From assembly GCF_026241335.1 (NCBI RefSeq), contig NZ_JAPHAV010000003.1, positions 1 to 64,000 of the forward strand: a stretch of DNA of 64,000 nucleotides. The letters are read 5' to 3'. A program made the position numbers and the translations under genes. Shown one piece after another: positions 32,085 through 43,051 of this stretch (positions within the stretch are counted from its first letter, which is position 1; every line of letters begins with the position of its first letter). Below the pieces are notes generated by a model that made no database searches, was not told where the DNA came from, and saw nothing but the letters and a program-made list of their open reading frames with translations. The stretch is from Ochrobactrum chromiisoli (lineage in GTDB: Bacteria > Pseudomonadota > Alphaproteobacteria > Rhizobiales > Rhizobiaceae).

Positions 32085-33098
32085 ATGATCCAGAAAAACT
32101 GGCAGGAACTGATTAAGCCGAACAAGGTGGATTTTATCACCAACGGCTCACGCACTCATGCAACCGTTGTTGCTGAGCCGCTGGAACGCGGTTTCGGTTT
32201 GACGCTCGGTAACGCACTGCGTCGCGTGCTTCTGTCGTCGCTGCGCGGCGCTGCTGTCACCGCCGTTCAGATTGACGGCGTGCTGCATGAATTCTCTTCT
32301 ATCCCTGGCGTCCGCGAAGACACCACGGATATCGTTCTGAACGTCAAGGAAATCGCCATCCGTATGGAAGGCGAAGGCCCGAAGCGCATGGTTGTCCGCA
32401 AGGAAGGCCCGGGCGTTGTTACGGCTGGTGACATTCAGACTGTTGGCGATGTCGAGATCCTTAACCCGGAACACGTCATCTGCACGCTGGATGAAGGCGC
32501 TGAAATCCGCATGGAATTCACTGTCAACACCGGTAAGGGCTATGTGCCTGCCGACCGTAATCGTGCGGAAGATGCTCCAATCGGTCTTATTCCGGTTGAT
32601 AGCCTTTATTCGCCGATCCGCAAGGTATCGTACAAGATTGAGAACACCCGTGAAGGTCAGGTTCTCGATTATGACAAGCTGACGCTCAATATCGAAACCA
32701 ATGGTTCGGTGAGCGGTGAAGATGCTGTTGCTTACGCAGCACGCATTCTTCAGGACCAGCTCGCAGTCTTCGTTAACTTCGAAGAGCCTCAGAAGGAAGC
32801 CCCGCAGGAACAGGTTGCGGAACTCGCTTTCAATCCGGCTCTGCTCAAGAAGGTCGACGAGCTCGAATTGTCAGTACGTTCGGCAAATTGCCTGAAGAAC
32901 GACAACATCGTCTATATCGGCGATCTGATCCAGAAGACGGAAGCCGAGATGTTGCGGACTCCGAATTTCGGCCGCAAGTCGCTCAACGAGATCAAGGAAG
33001 TTCTGGCGTCGATGGGTCTCCATCTTGGTATGGAAATCCCAGCCTGGCCACCAGAAAACATCGAAGATCTCGCCAAGCGCTACGAAGACCAATATTAA
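32085..33098 (+). CDS. rpoA: DNA-directed RNA polymerase subunit alpha
   Basis: Alpha dimerises to nucleate polymerase assembly and binds UP elements and activators. The 337-aa product has the N-terminal assembly domain ([18 protein letters not shown]) and the C-terminal DNA-binding domain ([15 protein letters not shown] ... [12 protein letters not shown]). The ATG at 32085 has AGAGGA upstream. Confidence 0.99.
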   Translation: MIQKNWQELIKPNKVDFITNGSRTHATVVAEPLERGFGLTLGNALRRVLLSSLRGAAVTAVQIDGVLHEFSSIPGVREDTTDIVLNVKEIAIRMEGEGPKRMVVRKEGPGVVTAGDIQTVGDVEILNPEHVICTLDEGAEIRMEFTVNTGKGYVPADRNRAEDAPIGLIPVDSLYSPIRKVSYKIENTREGQVLDYDKLTLNIETNGSVSGEDAVAYAARILQDQLAVFVNFEEPQKEAPQEQVAELAFNPALLKKVDELELSVRSANCLKNDNIVYIGDLIQKTEAEMLRTPNFGRKSLNEIKEVLASMGLHLGMEIPAWPPENIEDLAKRYEDQY

Positions 33099-33140
33099 GA
33101 CCGGCATATCCCGGTACGTTACGAATTAAAGGAGAAGGCC

Positions 33141-33569
33141 ATGCGCCACGGTAATGGACAGCGTAAGCTGAACCGCACTGCCTCGCATCGCAAGGCAATG
33201 TTCGCCAACATGGCGGCTTCGCTCATCGAGCATGAACAGATTGTGACCACGCTTCCTAAAGCTAAGGAAATTCGTCCAATCGTAGAAAAGCTTGTCACAC
33301 TCGGCAAGCGCGGTGACCTGCATGCACGTCGTCAGGCGATTTCCGCCATTCGCGATGTACAGCTTGTTGCTAAGCTGTTCGACACACTTGCTACACGTTA
33401 CGCAACCCGTAACGGCGGCTACATCCGCATCATGAAGGCAGGCTTCCGCACCGGTGACAATGCACCGATGGCAGTTGTCGAATTCGTTGAACGCGATGTC
33501 GATGCAAAGGGCAAGGCTGATCGCGCACGCGTTGAAGCCGAAGCTGCTGCAGAAGCAGAAGCAGCGTAA
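33141..33569 (+). CDS. rplQ: 50S ribosomal protein L17
   Basis: L17 is at the tunnel exit. The 142-aa product starts [20 protein letters not shown] and has the usual C-terminal Ala/Glu-rich extension of this order. It closes the ribosomal-protein supercluster, followed 20 nt later by a strong terminator. Confidence 0.98.
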   Translation: MRHGNGQRKLNRTASHRKAMFANMAASLIEHEQIVTTLPKAKEIRPIVEKLVTLGKRGDLHARRQAISAIRDVQLVAKLFDTLATRYATRNGGYIRIMKAGFRTGDNAPMAVVEFVERDVDAKGKADRARVEAEAAAEAEAA

Positions 33570-33589
33570 TCTACGCGATGAAGCATTTA

Positions 33590-33623
33590 AAAAGGGCCGC
33601 CTCGAGCGGCCCTTTTGTTTTTT
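33590..33623 (+). terminator. Rho-independent terminator of the rpoA-rplQ operon
   Basis: An 11-bp stem (aaaagggccgc / gcggccctttt), loop ctcga, then a G and six T. Confidence 0.92.
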
Positions 33624-33640
33624 AAAGATATTTTGGGCAG

Positions 33641-33662
33641 AGCATTACAAAGCTGTAATGCT
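33641..33662 (+). promoter_or_regulatory. Perfect 9-bp inverted repeat upstream of the DegP-like gene
   Basis: agcattaca-aagc-tgtaatgct, a symmetrical 22-base site 97 nt before the chosen start of the protease gene and just past the rplQ terminator. It resembles a dimeric-regulator operator; the regulator is unknown. Confidence 0.45.
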
Positions 33663-33758
33663 GTTGCCACAATACAGCCCTTTATACTTGGCTTGGTGGC
33701 CTCCATATTGCTTGCGAGCCTGGGAATCGGGTGTCGGAAAAGAAAACGGAGTGTGCAA

Positions 33759-35192
33759 ATGAGTTTGCGGCGGTATGGAATTACGGGCGTTGTTCTTGTT
33801 TCAATGAGCATGTTGGCATTACCGTCATTTGCTCAGGACAATTCCGCTGCGGTTGTGGGCAAGCAAATTCCACTCAGCCGCGCCGATATGCAGCTTTCTT
33901 TTGCGCCGCTTGTTAAACAGACAGCACCCGCAGTGGTCAATGTATATGCCGCCCGTCAGGTGCAACAGCAGCAGTCTCCCTTCGCAGGGGATCCGTTTTT
34001 CGAGCAGTTTTTTGGGAAGCAGTTTGGCGGTGGCAGTCGATCAAGGACAGAGCAGTCTCTCGGATCCGGGGTGATCGTTGATGGCTCGGGTCTGGTCGTT
34101 ACAAATAACCACGTCATCAAGGATGCCGACGAGATCAAGGTTGCATTGTCAGATGGCCGTCAGTTTGAAAGCAAAGTCTTGCTTCGCGACGAAACAACTG
34201 ACCTTGCTGTATTGAAAATCGAGGCCAACGAAAAATTCCCTGTGGTGGCTCTTGGAAATTCCGATGACGTCGAAGTCGGTGATCTGGTTCTGGCGATCGG
34301 CAATCCGTTTGGCGTTGGACAGACGGTGACAAGTGGTATTGTTTCGGCGCAGTCCCGCACGCAGGTCGGTGTTTCGGATTTTGATTTCTTTATTCAGACC
34401 GATGCCGCAATTAACCCCGGCAATTCGGGTGGTGGATTGATTGACATGCGCGGCCGTTTGATTGGCATCAACACGGCGATTTATTCACGCTCTGGCGGTT
34501 CTGTCGGTATCGGCTTTGCAATCCCTTCGAATATGGTGCGTGCGGTTGTGGATGCAGCCCGCAGTGGCAGCTCCAGCTTCGAACGACCATATATCGGCGC
34601 GACCTTTCAAAATATCACACCGGATGTTGCTGAAAGTCTTGGCATGGACAAGTCGTTCGGTGTGTTGGTGACAGCGGTTAATAAGGGCGGGCCGGCGGAG
34701 CAGGCGGGATTAGCCGTGGGTGACGTCGTGCTCTCGGTTCAGGGCGTGCGCGCGGACAATATTGACGTGCTCGGTTATCGTCTTTCGACGGCTGGCATTG
34801 GAAATACGGTGACACTCGACATTGCGCGCAATGGCCAGGACCGCAAAATACCGGTGAAGCTCACCAAAGAGCCGGAAGCAAAGCCGCAGCAGAAACAGAC
34901 CATCAAAGGGGATAATCCCTTCGCAGGTGCGGTTGTTGAAGAACTGACGCCAGCGATGGCGTCCAAGATGCGTCTGCGTGAAGGATCGCGCGGCGTCATT
35001 GTGACGAATGTCATTGCCAATTCTCAAGCAGCGCGTCTTGGTTTGCGCCAACGTGATATTATTCGCGGCATCAACGGCAATCCGATCCGTACGATCAATG
35101 ATCTTGTCACAGCCCTCAACAATGGACGCGGTCTGGCATGGCGGCTTGAAGTTGAGCGTAATGGCGCGCTTATCCGCCAGTTCGTTCGCTGA
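33759..35192 (+). CDS. DegP/HtrA-family periplasmic serine protease
   Basis: Degrades or chaperones misfolded envelope proteins. The 477-aa product starts MSLRRYGITG with CGGAG 7 nt upstream; an N-terminal signal peptide ends near PSFA (residue 25). The trypsin-like domain has the full triad: H118 (TNNHVI), D148 (TTDLAV) and S223 (GNSGGG). Two PDZ domains follow (about 285-370 and 395-475). A longer in-frame start at 33615 would overlap the rplQ terminator. It is probably monocistronic, with its own operator-like repeat and terminator. Confidence 0.95.
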   Translation: MSLRRYGITGVVLVSMSMLALPSFAQDNSAAVVGKQIPLSRADMQLSFAPLVKQTAPAVVNVYAARQVQQQQSPFAGDPFFEQFFGKQFGGGSRSRTEQSLGSGVIVDGSGLVVTNNHVIKDADEIKVALSDGRQFESKVLLRDETTDLAVLKIEANEKFPVVALGNSDDVEVGDLVLAIGNPFGVGQTVTSGIVSAQSRTQVGVSDFDFFIQTDAAINPGNSGGGLIDMRGRLIGINTAIYSRSGGSVGIGFAIPSNMVRAVVDAARSGSSSFERPYIGATFQNITPDVAESLGMDKSFGVLVTAVNKGGPAEQAGLAVGDVVLSVQGVRADNIDVLGYRLSTAGIGNTVTLDIARNGQDRKIPVKLTKEPEAKPQQKQTIKGDNPFAGAVVEELTPAMASKMRLREGSRGVIVTNVIANSQAARLGLRQRDIIRGINGNPIRTINDLVTALNNGRGLAWRLEVERNGALIRQFVR

Positions 35193-35218
35193 ACGATAGA
35201 TATAGTATTTAAAGTTGC

Positions 35219-35265
35219 ATGTCGTTTCGGGCGGGACTATGCCTGAAACGACATTTGTTTTTCTG
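35219..35265 (+). terminator. Terminator of the DegP-like gene
   Basis: A 14-bp stem with one wobble (atgtcgtttcgggc / gcctgaaacgacat), loop gggactat, then ttgtttttct, 26 nt past the stop. Confidence 0.85.
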
Positions 35266-35282
35266 GTATTGAGCAAAGCGAA

Positions 35283-36599
35283 ATGAGCGACCTTTTTTCC
35301 ACTGCGGTTGATCCGAATGCTGACCGTAACAGGCCGCTTGCCGATCGTTTGCGGCCGCGCCATCTCGCAGAGGTCACCGGGCAGGAGCATCTTACCGGGC
35401 CTGAAGGCGTTCTTACGCGCATGATTGCGTCCGGTACGCTTGGCTCCATGATTTTCTGGGGGCCTCCGGGGACAGGGAAGACGACGGTTGCGCGGTTGCT
35501 TGCCGGGGAAACGGAACTGGCTTTTGAGCAGATTTCTGCGATTTTTTCCGGGGTTTCTGATCTTAAAAAAGTTTTTGAATCAGCGCGTGCCCGACGTATG
35601 TCAGGCCGACAAACCTTGTTGTTTGTAGACGAGATTCATCGGTTCAATCGTGCGCAGCAGGATAGTTTTCTACCCGTGATGGAGGATGGCACCGTCATTC
35701 TCATAGGGGCGACGACGGAAAATCCTTCTTTTGAACTGAATGCCGCTTTGCTGTCGCGGGCGAGGGTGCTGACGTTTCATCCCCATGATGCATTGAGCAT
35801 TGCAACACTTCTGGCGCGCGCTGAAGAACAGGAAGAGCGTCCGCTGCCGCTTGATGAAGAGGCACGCGCAAGTCTTATCCGCATGGCGGATGGTGATGGT
35901 CGTGCTGCGTTGACACTGGCCGAGGAGGTGTGGCGTGCGGCCCGACCTGAAGAGGTTTTTGATGCCGAGAAGCTGCAGGATGTGGTTCAGCGCCGCGCGC
36001 CTGTCTATGATAAAGGGCAGGATGGGCATTACAATCTGATTTCTGCTTTGCATAAGTCGGTACGCGGATCTGATCCTGACGCAGCACTCTATTATCTTTG
36101 CCGCATGTTTGATGCAGGCGAAGACCCGCTTTACCTGGGGCGTCGGCTGGTTCGCATGGCGGTCGAGGATATTGGGCTTGCCGACCCGCAAGCACTGGCT
36201 ATCTGCAACGCCGCAAAAGATGCCTATGATTATCTTGGCTCACCGGAAGGCGAACTGGCTTTGGCGCAGGCGTGCGTTTATTTGGCCACGGCGCCTAAAT
36301 CCAATGCTGTCTATATGGCCTATAAGGCGTCGATGCGTGCAGCCAAGGAAAACGGCTCTTTACTGCCGCCCAAACATATTCTCAATGCGCCGACCAAGTT
36401 GATGAAGAATGAGGGTTATGGCGAGGGCTATGCCTATGACCATGATCAGCCAGACGCTTTTTCCGGGCAGGATTATTTCCCGGAAGCTATGGGCCGTCAG
36501 GTGTTCTATGATCCGCCGGAACGCGGTTTTGAGCGGGAAATTCGCAAGCGTCTTGATTATTGGTCACGGTTGAGGGGCGAGCGCCGGGGGCGAAACTGA
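35283..36599 (+). CDS. rarA: Replication-associated recombination protein RarA (MgsA)
   Basis: A clamp-loader-like AAA+ ATPase acting at stalled forks. The 438-aa product has RPLADRLRPRHLAEVTGQEH at the N-terminus, Walker A GPPGTGKTT (near residue 61), Walker B LLFVDEIHRFN, sensor-1 ATTENPSFE, and the C-terminal tetramerisation region with GSDPDAALYYLCRM and APKSNAVYMAY. It starts directly after the terminator of the protease gene. Confidence 0.96.
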   Translation: MSDLFSTAVDPNADRNRPLADRLRPRHLAEVTGQEHLTGPEGVLTRMIASGTLGSMIFWGPPGTGKTTVARLLAGETELAFEQISAIFSGVSDLKKVFESARARRMSGRQTLLFVDEIHRFNRAQQDSFLPVMEDGTVILIGATTENPSFELNAALLSRARVLTFHPHDALSIATLLARAEEQEERPLPLDEEARASLIRMADGDGRAALTLAEEVWRAARPEEVFDAEKLQDVVQRRAPVYDKGQDGHYNLISALHKSVRGSDPDAALYYLCRMFDAGEDPLYLGRRLVRMAVEDIGLADPQALAICNAAKDAYDYLGSPEGELALAQACVYLATAPKSNAVYMAYKASMRAAKENGSLLPPKHILNAPTKLMKNEGYGEGYAYDHDQPDAFSGQDYFPEAMGRQVFYDPPERGFEREIRKRLDYWSRLRGERRGRN

Positions 36600-36711
36600 T
36601 CGGCTTTGCCAAAGAATTTGCCCGAAAATTTCAGTGTCACAATTCGGCCTTCATCGGTGCCGCTAAAGCCGGCATACATACAACCTGAAGTTTTAATTCA
36701 CATGCGGGTTG

Positions 36712-36799
36712 AGCCATTGATTCCATAATAAATTCAATGGCTGAGCAACTTTGAGATGTGGCCCTAAACGATGTGGTAACTATAATTAAATCAATGGCT
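36712..36799. repeat. Three copies of AGCCATTGA (one inverted pair plus one more)
   Basis: agccattga at 36712-36720, its complement tcaatggct at 36734-36742, and tcaatggct again at 36791-36799, the last two 57 nt apart. All lie in the 263-nt AT-rich gap before a lipoprotein gene, ending 63 nt upstream of its start. They could be operators for that gene. Confidence 0.4.
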
Positions 36800-36862
36800 T
36801 AGCTCCGCCGCTCTTTATTGTTTAAAATTTATCAAAATTTCTAATTTCCAAGGGGCTTCATT

Positions 36863-37447
36863 ATGACGCGCGTTTTTTTGCTCGTTGCGCTCGTTATTCT
36901 CGGTGGCTGCGCGACCGCTCCCCGGCAGACCGGCAATGTATGCGCAGTCTTTGATCAACGCGACGGCTGGATAAACAATTGGCAGAAGGATGCGACGCGT
37001 GCTTCGCGTGAATATGGCGTTCCCGTTCCTGTTCTCATGGCGACGATCTATGCTGAATCGGGTTTCCGCCCTTATGCGCGCCCACCACGCACCAAGCTGC
37101 TTGGTTTTATCCCATGGAAGCGTGCATCAAGTGCCTATGGCTATTCGCAGGCTCTGAATGGAACCTGGGATCGATATAAGCGCGAAACGGGCCGCTGGAC
37201 GGCTTCACGCAGCAATTTTGGCGATGCCATTCATTTTGTCGGCTGGTATCATAATGAAAGCAGCCGAAGAAACGGTATAAGCCGGAATGATGCTTATAGC
37301 CTCTATCTGGCCTATCATTCGGGTCATAGCGGCTATGCGCGCGGTGTGTGGCGCAATAATTCAACAGCGTTGAATGGGGCAAAGCGTGCGCAGACCATGG
37401 CCAATCGTTATACGATGCAATTGCGCTCCTGCGGGCGCATGGGTTAG
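36863..37447 (+). CDS. Lipoprotein with a lytic-transglycosylase (SLT-like) domain
   Basis: The 194-aa product has a lipoprotein signal ending LGGC (Cys16) and then a lysozyme-like fold: ATIYAESGFRP with Glu65 as the likely catalytic acid, SSAYGYSQALNGTWDRY, and a C-terminal YHSGHSGYARG segment as in SLT domains. It probably cleaves peptidoglycan from the inner face of the outer membrane; the exact subfamily is not identified. AAGGGGC precedes the ATG. An OmpA-type lipoprotein follows 180 nt downstream. Confidence 0.85.
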   Translation: MTRVFLLVALVILGGCATAPRQTGNVCAVFDQRDGWINNWQKDATRASREYGVPVPVLMATIYAESGFRPYARPPRTKLLGFIPWKRASSAYGYSQALNGTWDRYKRETGRWTASRSNFGDAIHFVGWYHNESSRRNGISRNDAYSLYLAYHSGHSGYARGVWRNNSTALNGAKRAQTMANRYTMQLRSCGRMG

Positions 37448-37627
37448 TTCGGCTTCGTGCCTGAAATTCGTTCCGAGCGTCGTTTCAAATTGATACGAGT
37501 TTCGGGCTCGCCTTTGCAGAGCCTTCCTTGTTTTGTTTGAATCCTTGGAAATACTCTTTAAAGTCACCGTCCAGCCGTAATCGAAGTTATCATTTGCGGC
37601 GAATCGAACATTGAGGATGACCTTTTT

Positions 37628-38296
37628 ATGCTGAAGAAACTTGGGATTGCCCTAATCTGCGCCACATTTTTAGCAGGCTGCACGACCGACCCCTATACAG
37701 GTCAGGAAAAGATGTCGAACACCGCGGGCGGCGCTGCAATTGGTGCGGCGGTTGGAGCGCTCGGTGGTCTTATGGTTGGTGGCTCAAGCCGTGCTCAGCG
37801 TAATGCGGTTCTCATCGGCGCGGGTATTGGCGCGCTCGGTGGCGGCGCTATCGGCAATTACATGGATCGCCAGGAATCGGAATTGCGCAATCAGTTGCAG
37901 GGTACCGGCGTTTCCGTGACGCGTAATGGTGATCAGATCATTCTGAATATGCCGTCCGCTATCACTTTCGATACCGATCAGGATCAGGTGAAGAGCCAGT
38001 TCTACCCAACACTGAACTCTGTCGCGATCGTGTTGCGCAAGTTCAATCAGACTCTTGTGGATGTTTACGGCTTTACCGACTCGACCGGCAGCGCGAGCTA
38101 TAATCAGGGTCTGTCGCAACGTCGTGCGGCTTCGGTTGCGAGTTATCTTGGTTCCCAAGGCATTGATCCGCGCCGTTTTGCTGTTATCGGATATGGTGCA
38201 AGCCAGCCGGTTGCTTCCAATGCAACGCCGCAAGGACGAGCACAGAATCGTCGTGTGGAAATTCAGATTTCGCCACTGCGTGGCGTCAGTCAGTAA
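37628..38296 (+). CDS. OmpA-family lipoprotein with glycine-zipper segment (YiaD-like)
   Basis: The 222-aa product has a lipobox LAGC (Cys18), two glycine-zipper stretches (about 34-54 and 66-80, GGAAIGAAVGALGG and GAGIGALGGGAIG) that may insert into membrane, and a C-terminal OmpA domain (about 110-217) with VYGFTDSTGSASYNQGLSQRRA and GRAQNRRVEI, the peptidoglycan-binding signature. It likely tethers the outer membrane to peptidoglycan. A strong terminator follows 30 nt later. Confidence 0.92.
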   Translation: MLKKLGIALICATFLAGCTTDPYTGQEKMSNTAGGAAIGAAVGALGGLMVGGSSRAQRNAVLIGAGIGALGGGAIGNYMDRQESELRNQLQGTGVSVTRNGDQIILNMPSAITFDTDQDQVKSQFYPTLNSVAIVLRKFNQTLVDVYGFTDSTGSASYNQGLSQRRAASVASYLGSQGIDPRRFAVIGYGASQPVASNATPQGRAQNRRVEIQISPLRGVSQ

Positions 38297-38326
38297 AAAC
38301 GAAAAATCGGATATTCATCCGTTTTG

Positions 38327-38360
38327 GCGCAGCTCTCCGCGAGGAGAGTTGCGCTTTTTT
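38327..38360 (+). terminator. Terminator after the OmpA-type lipoprotein
   Basis: A 12-bp stem with one wobble (gcgcagctctcc / ggagagttgcgc), loop gcga, followed by six T. Confidence 0.93.
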
Positions 38361-38451
38361 GCAGATGATGCGCGAATCGGCGGCACGAAAGGCGCATTTT
38401 TTGGAATTAAGCCGTGGATGCTAACGTAAATTATTGTTTTCTAATAAATTA

Positions 38452-38466
38452 GAACATGAATAGAAC
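38452..38466 (+). promoter_or_regulatory. Alphaproteobacterial SOS (LexA) box of recA
   Basis: GAAC-atgaata-GAAC is an exact match to the direct-repeat LexA box GAAC-N7-GAAC known in Rhizobiales and Rhodobacter. It lies 123 nt before recA and overlaps a plausible promoter (TTGTTT at 38434, 17-nt spacer, TGAATA at 38457), as expected for LexA repression. Confidence 0.85.
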
Positions 38467-38589
38467 AAAAAATTAAAATCATATTAAAACAATAGGTTGG
38501 TGGTATTGCATAATGAGAACAAAACAGATACAAATAGATATTGGCGATGAGCCCGATGGGCTTCTAGCGAGGCAAGAGGATAGTGTAAG

Positions 38590-39675
<1,086 letters not shown>

Positions 39676-39698
39676 GCGTCTTATAGAGATGAAACAGA

Positions 39699-39740
39699 AA
39701 ACGCCCCGCACGAGAGTGTGGGGCGTTTGCTTTTTATATT
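39699..39740 (+). terminator. Terminator of recA
   Basis: A 13-bp stem with one wobble (aaacgccccgcac / gtgtggggcgttt), loop gaga, then gcttttta. Confidence 0.92.
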
Positions 39741-39996
39741 CGATACTGTTGCATAGTTGCCGTTTTCTTCGCTTCCACGCGAAATTGCTTTTATAGCGCA
39801 CACTGCTTATCTGGACAGAAAAGCAGTGCGCCGTTAAAAGCAGTCAACCGAAACTCCATGTTCCTTGTCGGGCAGTACGGAACGCAGCGGCTTAAGTGCC
39901 GAAGTCTGTCGCCGCATTGCGGGTGGAGAAAAGATAATCGATGTGCTTCTTTGAGGGGTGCGTCCGTGCAGGGTGGAAGAAGCCCAAGGGTGAATT
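39741..39996 (+). promoter_or_regulatory. alaS leader region with a bulged hairpin
   Basis: No gene is seen in the spacer. A hairpin gcgca(ca)ctgctt / aagcagtgcgc at 39796-39831 has 11 bp and a 2-nt bulge. E. coli AlaRS represses its own gene through a palindrome, so this is a candidate control element; no T-box structure is evident. Confidence 0.35.
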
Positions 39997-42654
39997 ATGG
40001 CTGGCGTCAACGAGATAAGATCTACGTTTCTCGATTACTTCCGTAAGAACGGACACGAGGTTGTTTCATCAAGTCCATTGGTGCCGCGCAATGATCCAAC
40101 GCTCATGTTTACCAATGCGGGCATGGTGCAGTTCAAGAATGTTTTCACCGGTCTTGAGCACCGTCCTTACAGCCGCGCGACAACGTCGCAGAAATGCGTG
40201 CGCGCAGGTGGAAAGCACAATGACCTTGATAATGTAGGCTACACCGCTCGCCACCACACTTTCTTTGAAATGCTCGGCAATTTTTCCTTTGGCGATTACT
40301 TCAAGGAAGAAGCGATCAGCCATGCCTGGAACCTGATCACCAAGGAATTCGGCCTCAATAAGGACAAGCTGCTCGTCACCGTTTATCACACGGATGATGA
40401 TGCTGCGAATTTCTGGAAGAAGATCGCAGGCCTTTCCGACGATCGTATTATTCGCATTGCCACAAGTGATAATTTCTGGGCGATGGGGGATACTGGCCCA
40501 TGCGGTCCGTGTTCGGAAATTTTCTACGACCACGGCGATCATATCTGGGGCGGACCTCCCGGATCGGCTGACGAAGACGGTGACCGCTTCATCGAAATCT
40601 GGAATCTCGTTTTCATGCAGTTTGAACAGGTTACGCCTGATCAACGCATTGATCTGCCTCGCCCATCGATTGATACTGGCATGGGGCTTGAACGTGTTGC
40701 TGCTGTCCTTCAGGGTGTGCATGACAATTACGATATTGATCTCTTTAAAGCGCTGATCCGCGCTTCGGAAGAAGCAACAGGCGTCAAGGCTGAAGGCGAT
40801 TTCCGCGCCAGCCACCGCGTCATTGCCGATCATCTGCGTGCATCGAGCTTCCTGATTGCCGATGGCGTGCTGCCATCGAATGAAGGTCGCGGTTATGTGC
40901 TGCGTCGCATCATGCGTCGCGCGATGCGTCATGCGCAGCTTCTTGGGGCGAGCCAGCCATTGATGTGGCGTTTGCTGCCAGCCCTGATCCGCGAAATGGG
41001 GCAGGCTTATCCGGAACTCATCCGTGCAGAAGCGCTGATTTCAGAAACGCTCAAGCTGGAAGAAACCCGTTTCCGCAAGACCCTGGAGCGCGGGCTTGGC
41101 CTGCTTTCCGATGCTTCGGAAAATCTGGTTGAGGGCGATCGTCTTGATGGCGAAACTGCATTCAAGCTTTACGACACCTATGGTTTCCCGCTTGATCTGA
41201 CGCAGGATGCTTTGCGGCAGCGCGGTGTGACGGTTGACACTGATGGCTTTAATGTTGCCATGGAACGCCAGAAGGCCGAAGCACGCGCCAATTGGACGGG
41301 TTCGGGCGAAGCTGCAACCGAAACCATCTGGTTCGGCATTAAGGATAAGGTCGGCGCGACCGAATTCCTCGGCTATGAAACCGAAAGTGCGGAAGGTGTC
41401 ATCACGGCACTTGTGCGCGATGGTGGAGAAGTGGCATCGGCATCTGAGGGTGAAACCGTGTCCGTCGTGGTCAACCAGACGCCTTTCTACGGCGAATCCG
41501 GTGGCCAGCAGGGTGATACCGGAACAATCTCGGGTGAAGGCTTTGTCATCACCATCAAGGATACGCAGAAAAAGGGCGAAGGTGTCTTCGTACATACAGG
41601 CGAAGTGACCAGCGGTTCGGCAAAGGTCGGTGAAGCCGTTGAGCTGAAGGTGGATTCCGAGCGTCGCACGCGTATCCGTTCCAACCATTCGGCAACACAT
41701 CTGTTGCATGAAGCGCTGCGCGAAACCCTTGGAACCCACGTTGCGCAAAAGGGGTCGCTTGTTGCGCCTGATCGCCTGCGTTTCGACTTCTCGCATCCAA
41801 AGCCGATTTCGGCAGAAGAACTGACCGCTGTTGAAAATCTCGCCAATGAGATCATCCTGCAAAATGCGCCGGTTTCAACGCGCTTGATGGCCGTAGACGA
41901 TGCGATTGCAGAAGGTGCGATGGCGCTGTTTGGCGAAAAATATGGCGATGAAGTGCGTGTTGTTTCGATGGGCACGGCCAAGCATGGCGAAAAGGCTGGC
42001 AAGGCTTACTCTGTTGAGCTTTGCGGTGGCACGCATGTGCGCCAAACCGGCGATATCGGCCTTGTGCGCATTCTCTCTGACAGCGGCGTTGCTGCCGGTG
42101 TTCGCCGCATGGAAGCGCTGACGGGTGAGGCGGCTCGCCTTTACCTTGAAGAACAGGATGAGCGCGTCAAAGCCATTGCTGGTGCACTGAAAACGACACC
42201 GTCTGAAGCACTCGAGCGTGTCAACGCACTGGTTGACGAACGCAAGAAGCTGGAACGTGAACTTGCAGATGCGCGCCGACAGCTTGCGTTGAGCGGCGGC
42301 TCTTCGGATGGTGGCAGTGCTGTTGAAACCGTCAATGGCGTCAACTTCCTTGGTAAGGTTGTGACCGGCGTTTCGCCACGCGATCTCAAGCCGCTGGCTG
42401 ATGAAGGCAAGAAACAGGTTGGCTCCGGCGTCGTTCTTTTTATTGGTGTTGGTGAAGATGGCAAGGCAAGCGCTGTTGCTGCTGTCACTGAAGATTTAGT
42501 TGGTCGTTTTAGCGCGGTTGATCTTGTTCGTGCTGCATCGGCTGCTCTTGGTGGCGCAGGCGGCGGCGGTCGCCCGGATATGGCACAGGCTGGTGGCCCC
42601 GATGGCGCCAAGGCAAACGATGCCATCGTTGCAGTGAAAGCGCTGATTATTTGA
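39997..42654 (+). CDS. alaS: Alanyl-tRNA synthetase
   Basis: Charges tRNA-Ala. The 885-aa product has the class II core ([31 protein letters not shown]), the editing domain zinc motifs ([27 protein letters not shown]) and the C-terminal dimerisation C-Ala domain with glycine-rich [16 protein letters not shown]. It is full length, and a terminator follows. Confidence 0.98.
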   Translation: MAGVNEIRSTFLDYFRKNGHEVVSSSPLVPRNDPTLMFTNAGMVQFKNVFTGLEHRPYSRATTSQKCVRAGGKHNDLDNVGYTARHHTFFEMLGNFSFGDYFKEEAISHAWNLITKEFGLNKDKLLVTVYHTDDDAANFWKKIAGLSDDRIIRIATSDNFWAMGDTGPCGPCSEIFYDHGDHIWGGPPGSADEDGDRFIEIWNLVFMQFEQVTPDQRIDLPRPSIDTGMGLERVAAVLQGVHDNYDIDLFKALIRASEEATGVKAEGDFRASHRVIADHLRASSFLIADGVLPSNEGRGYVLRRIMRRAMRHAQLLGASQPLMWRLLPALIREMGQAYPELIRAEALISETLKLEETRFRKTLERGLGLLSDASENLVEGDRLDGETAFKLYDTYGFPLDLTQDALRQRGVTVDTDGFNVAMERQKAEARANWTGSGEAATETIWFGIKDKVGATEFLGYETESAEGVITALVRDGGEVASASEGETVSVVVNQTPFYGESGGQQGDTGTISGEGFVITIKDTQKKGEGVFVHTGEVTSGSAKVGEAVELKVDSERRTRIRSNHSATHLLHEALRETLGTHVAQKGSLVAPDRLRFDFSHPKPISAEELTAVENLANEIILQNAPVSTRLMAVDDAIAEGAMALFGEKYGDEVRVVSMGTAKHGEKAGKAYSVELCGGTHVRQTGDIGLVRILSDSGVAAGVRRMEALTGEAARLYLEEQDERVKAIAGALKTTPSEALERVNALVDERKKLERELADARRQLALSGGSSDGGSAVETVNGVNFLGKVVTGVSPRDLKPLADEGKKQVGSGVVLFIGVGEDGKASAVAAVTEDLVGRFSAVDLVRAASAALGGAGGGGRPDMAQAGGPDGAKANDAIVAVKALII

Positions 42655-42674
42655 TAAATTGCGTATAAGAATGA

Positions 42675-42702
42675 AAAGGCCGGGATTTCCCGGCCTTTCT
42701 TT
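42675..42702 (+). terminator. Terminator of alaS
   Basis: Stem aaaggccggg / cccggccttt with loop attt, then cttt. It touches the stop codon of the convergent gene at 42701 and may serve both strands. Confidence 0.88.
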
Positions 42703-43051
42703 ATGCTGCATGCGCTCTACGACTATCGACGGGCGCTTCATCGCGCTCACTAAGGCTATAATCCCGCGCCACATCCGCAACGCGCAGGCGATAGTTTTCA
42801 AAAACACCGCCGCGCCCTTTTGCCTGTGCGATGCGATGGGTGGGTAGATTGCGCCATTGTTTGACTGCCTCTTCATCCCGCCAGAAGGAGAGGGACAGCA
42901 GCTTTTCTGGCTCAACCAGACTTTGAAAACGTTCAATCGATATAAAACCGTCGATTTGCGCAAGATCAGCGCGCAGGCTTGCGGCAATATCGAGATACTG
43001 CTCACGCCTCTCATCATTTGCTGGCCAGACTTCAAAAATAACAGCGATCAT
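42701..43051 (-). CDS. Antibiotic-biosynthesis-monooxygenase (ABM) family protein
   Basis: The 116-aa product has the dimeric alpha-beta-barrel pattern of the ABM family: VIFEVWPANDERREQYLDIAASL, GFISIERFQSL, LLSLSFWRDEEAVKQWRN. Such proteins act on small aromatic or heme-like substrates, or only bind them; the ligand here is unknown. It is coupled to the upstream NIPSNAP gene by a 4-nt ATGA overlap, so both are one transcript. Confidence 0.85.
   Translation of the reverse strand: MIAVIFEVWPANDERREQYLDIAASLRADLAQIDGFISIERFQSLVEPEKLLSLSFWRDEEAVKQWRNLPTHRIAQAKGRGGVFENYRLRVADVARDYSLSERDEAPVDSRRAHAA

Noticed and set aside
39741-39996. T-box riboswitch before alaS
   Set aside because: No specifier stem or conserved T-box antiterminator sequence is visible, and T-boxes are rare in this class.
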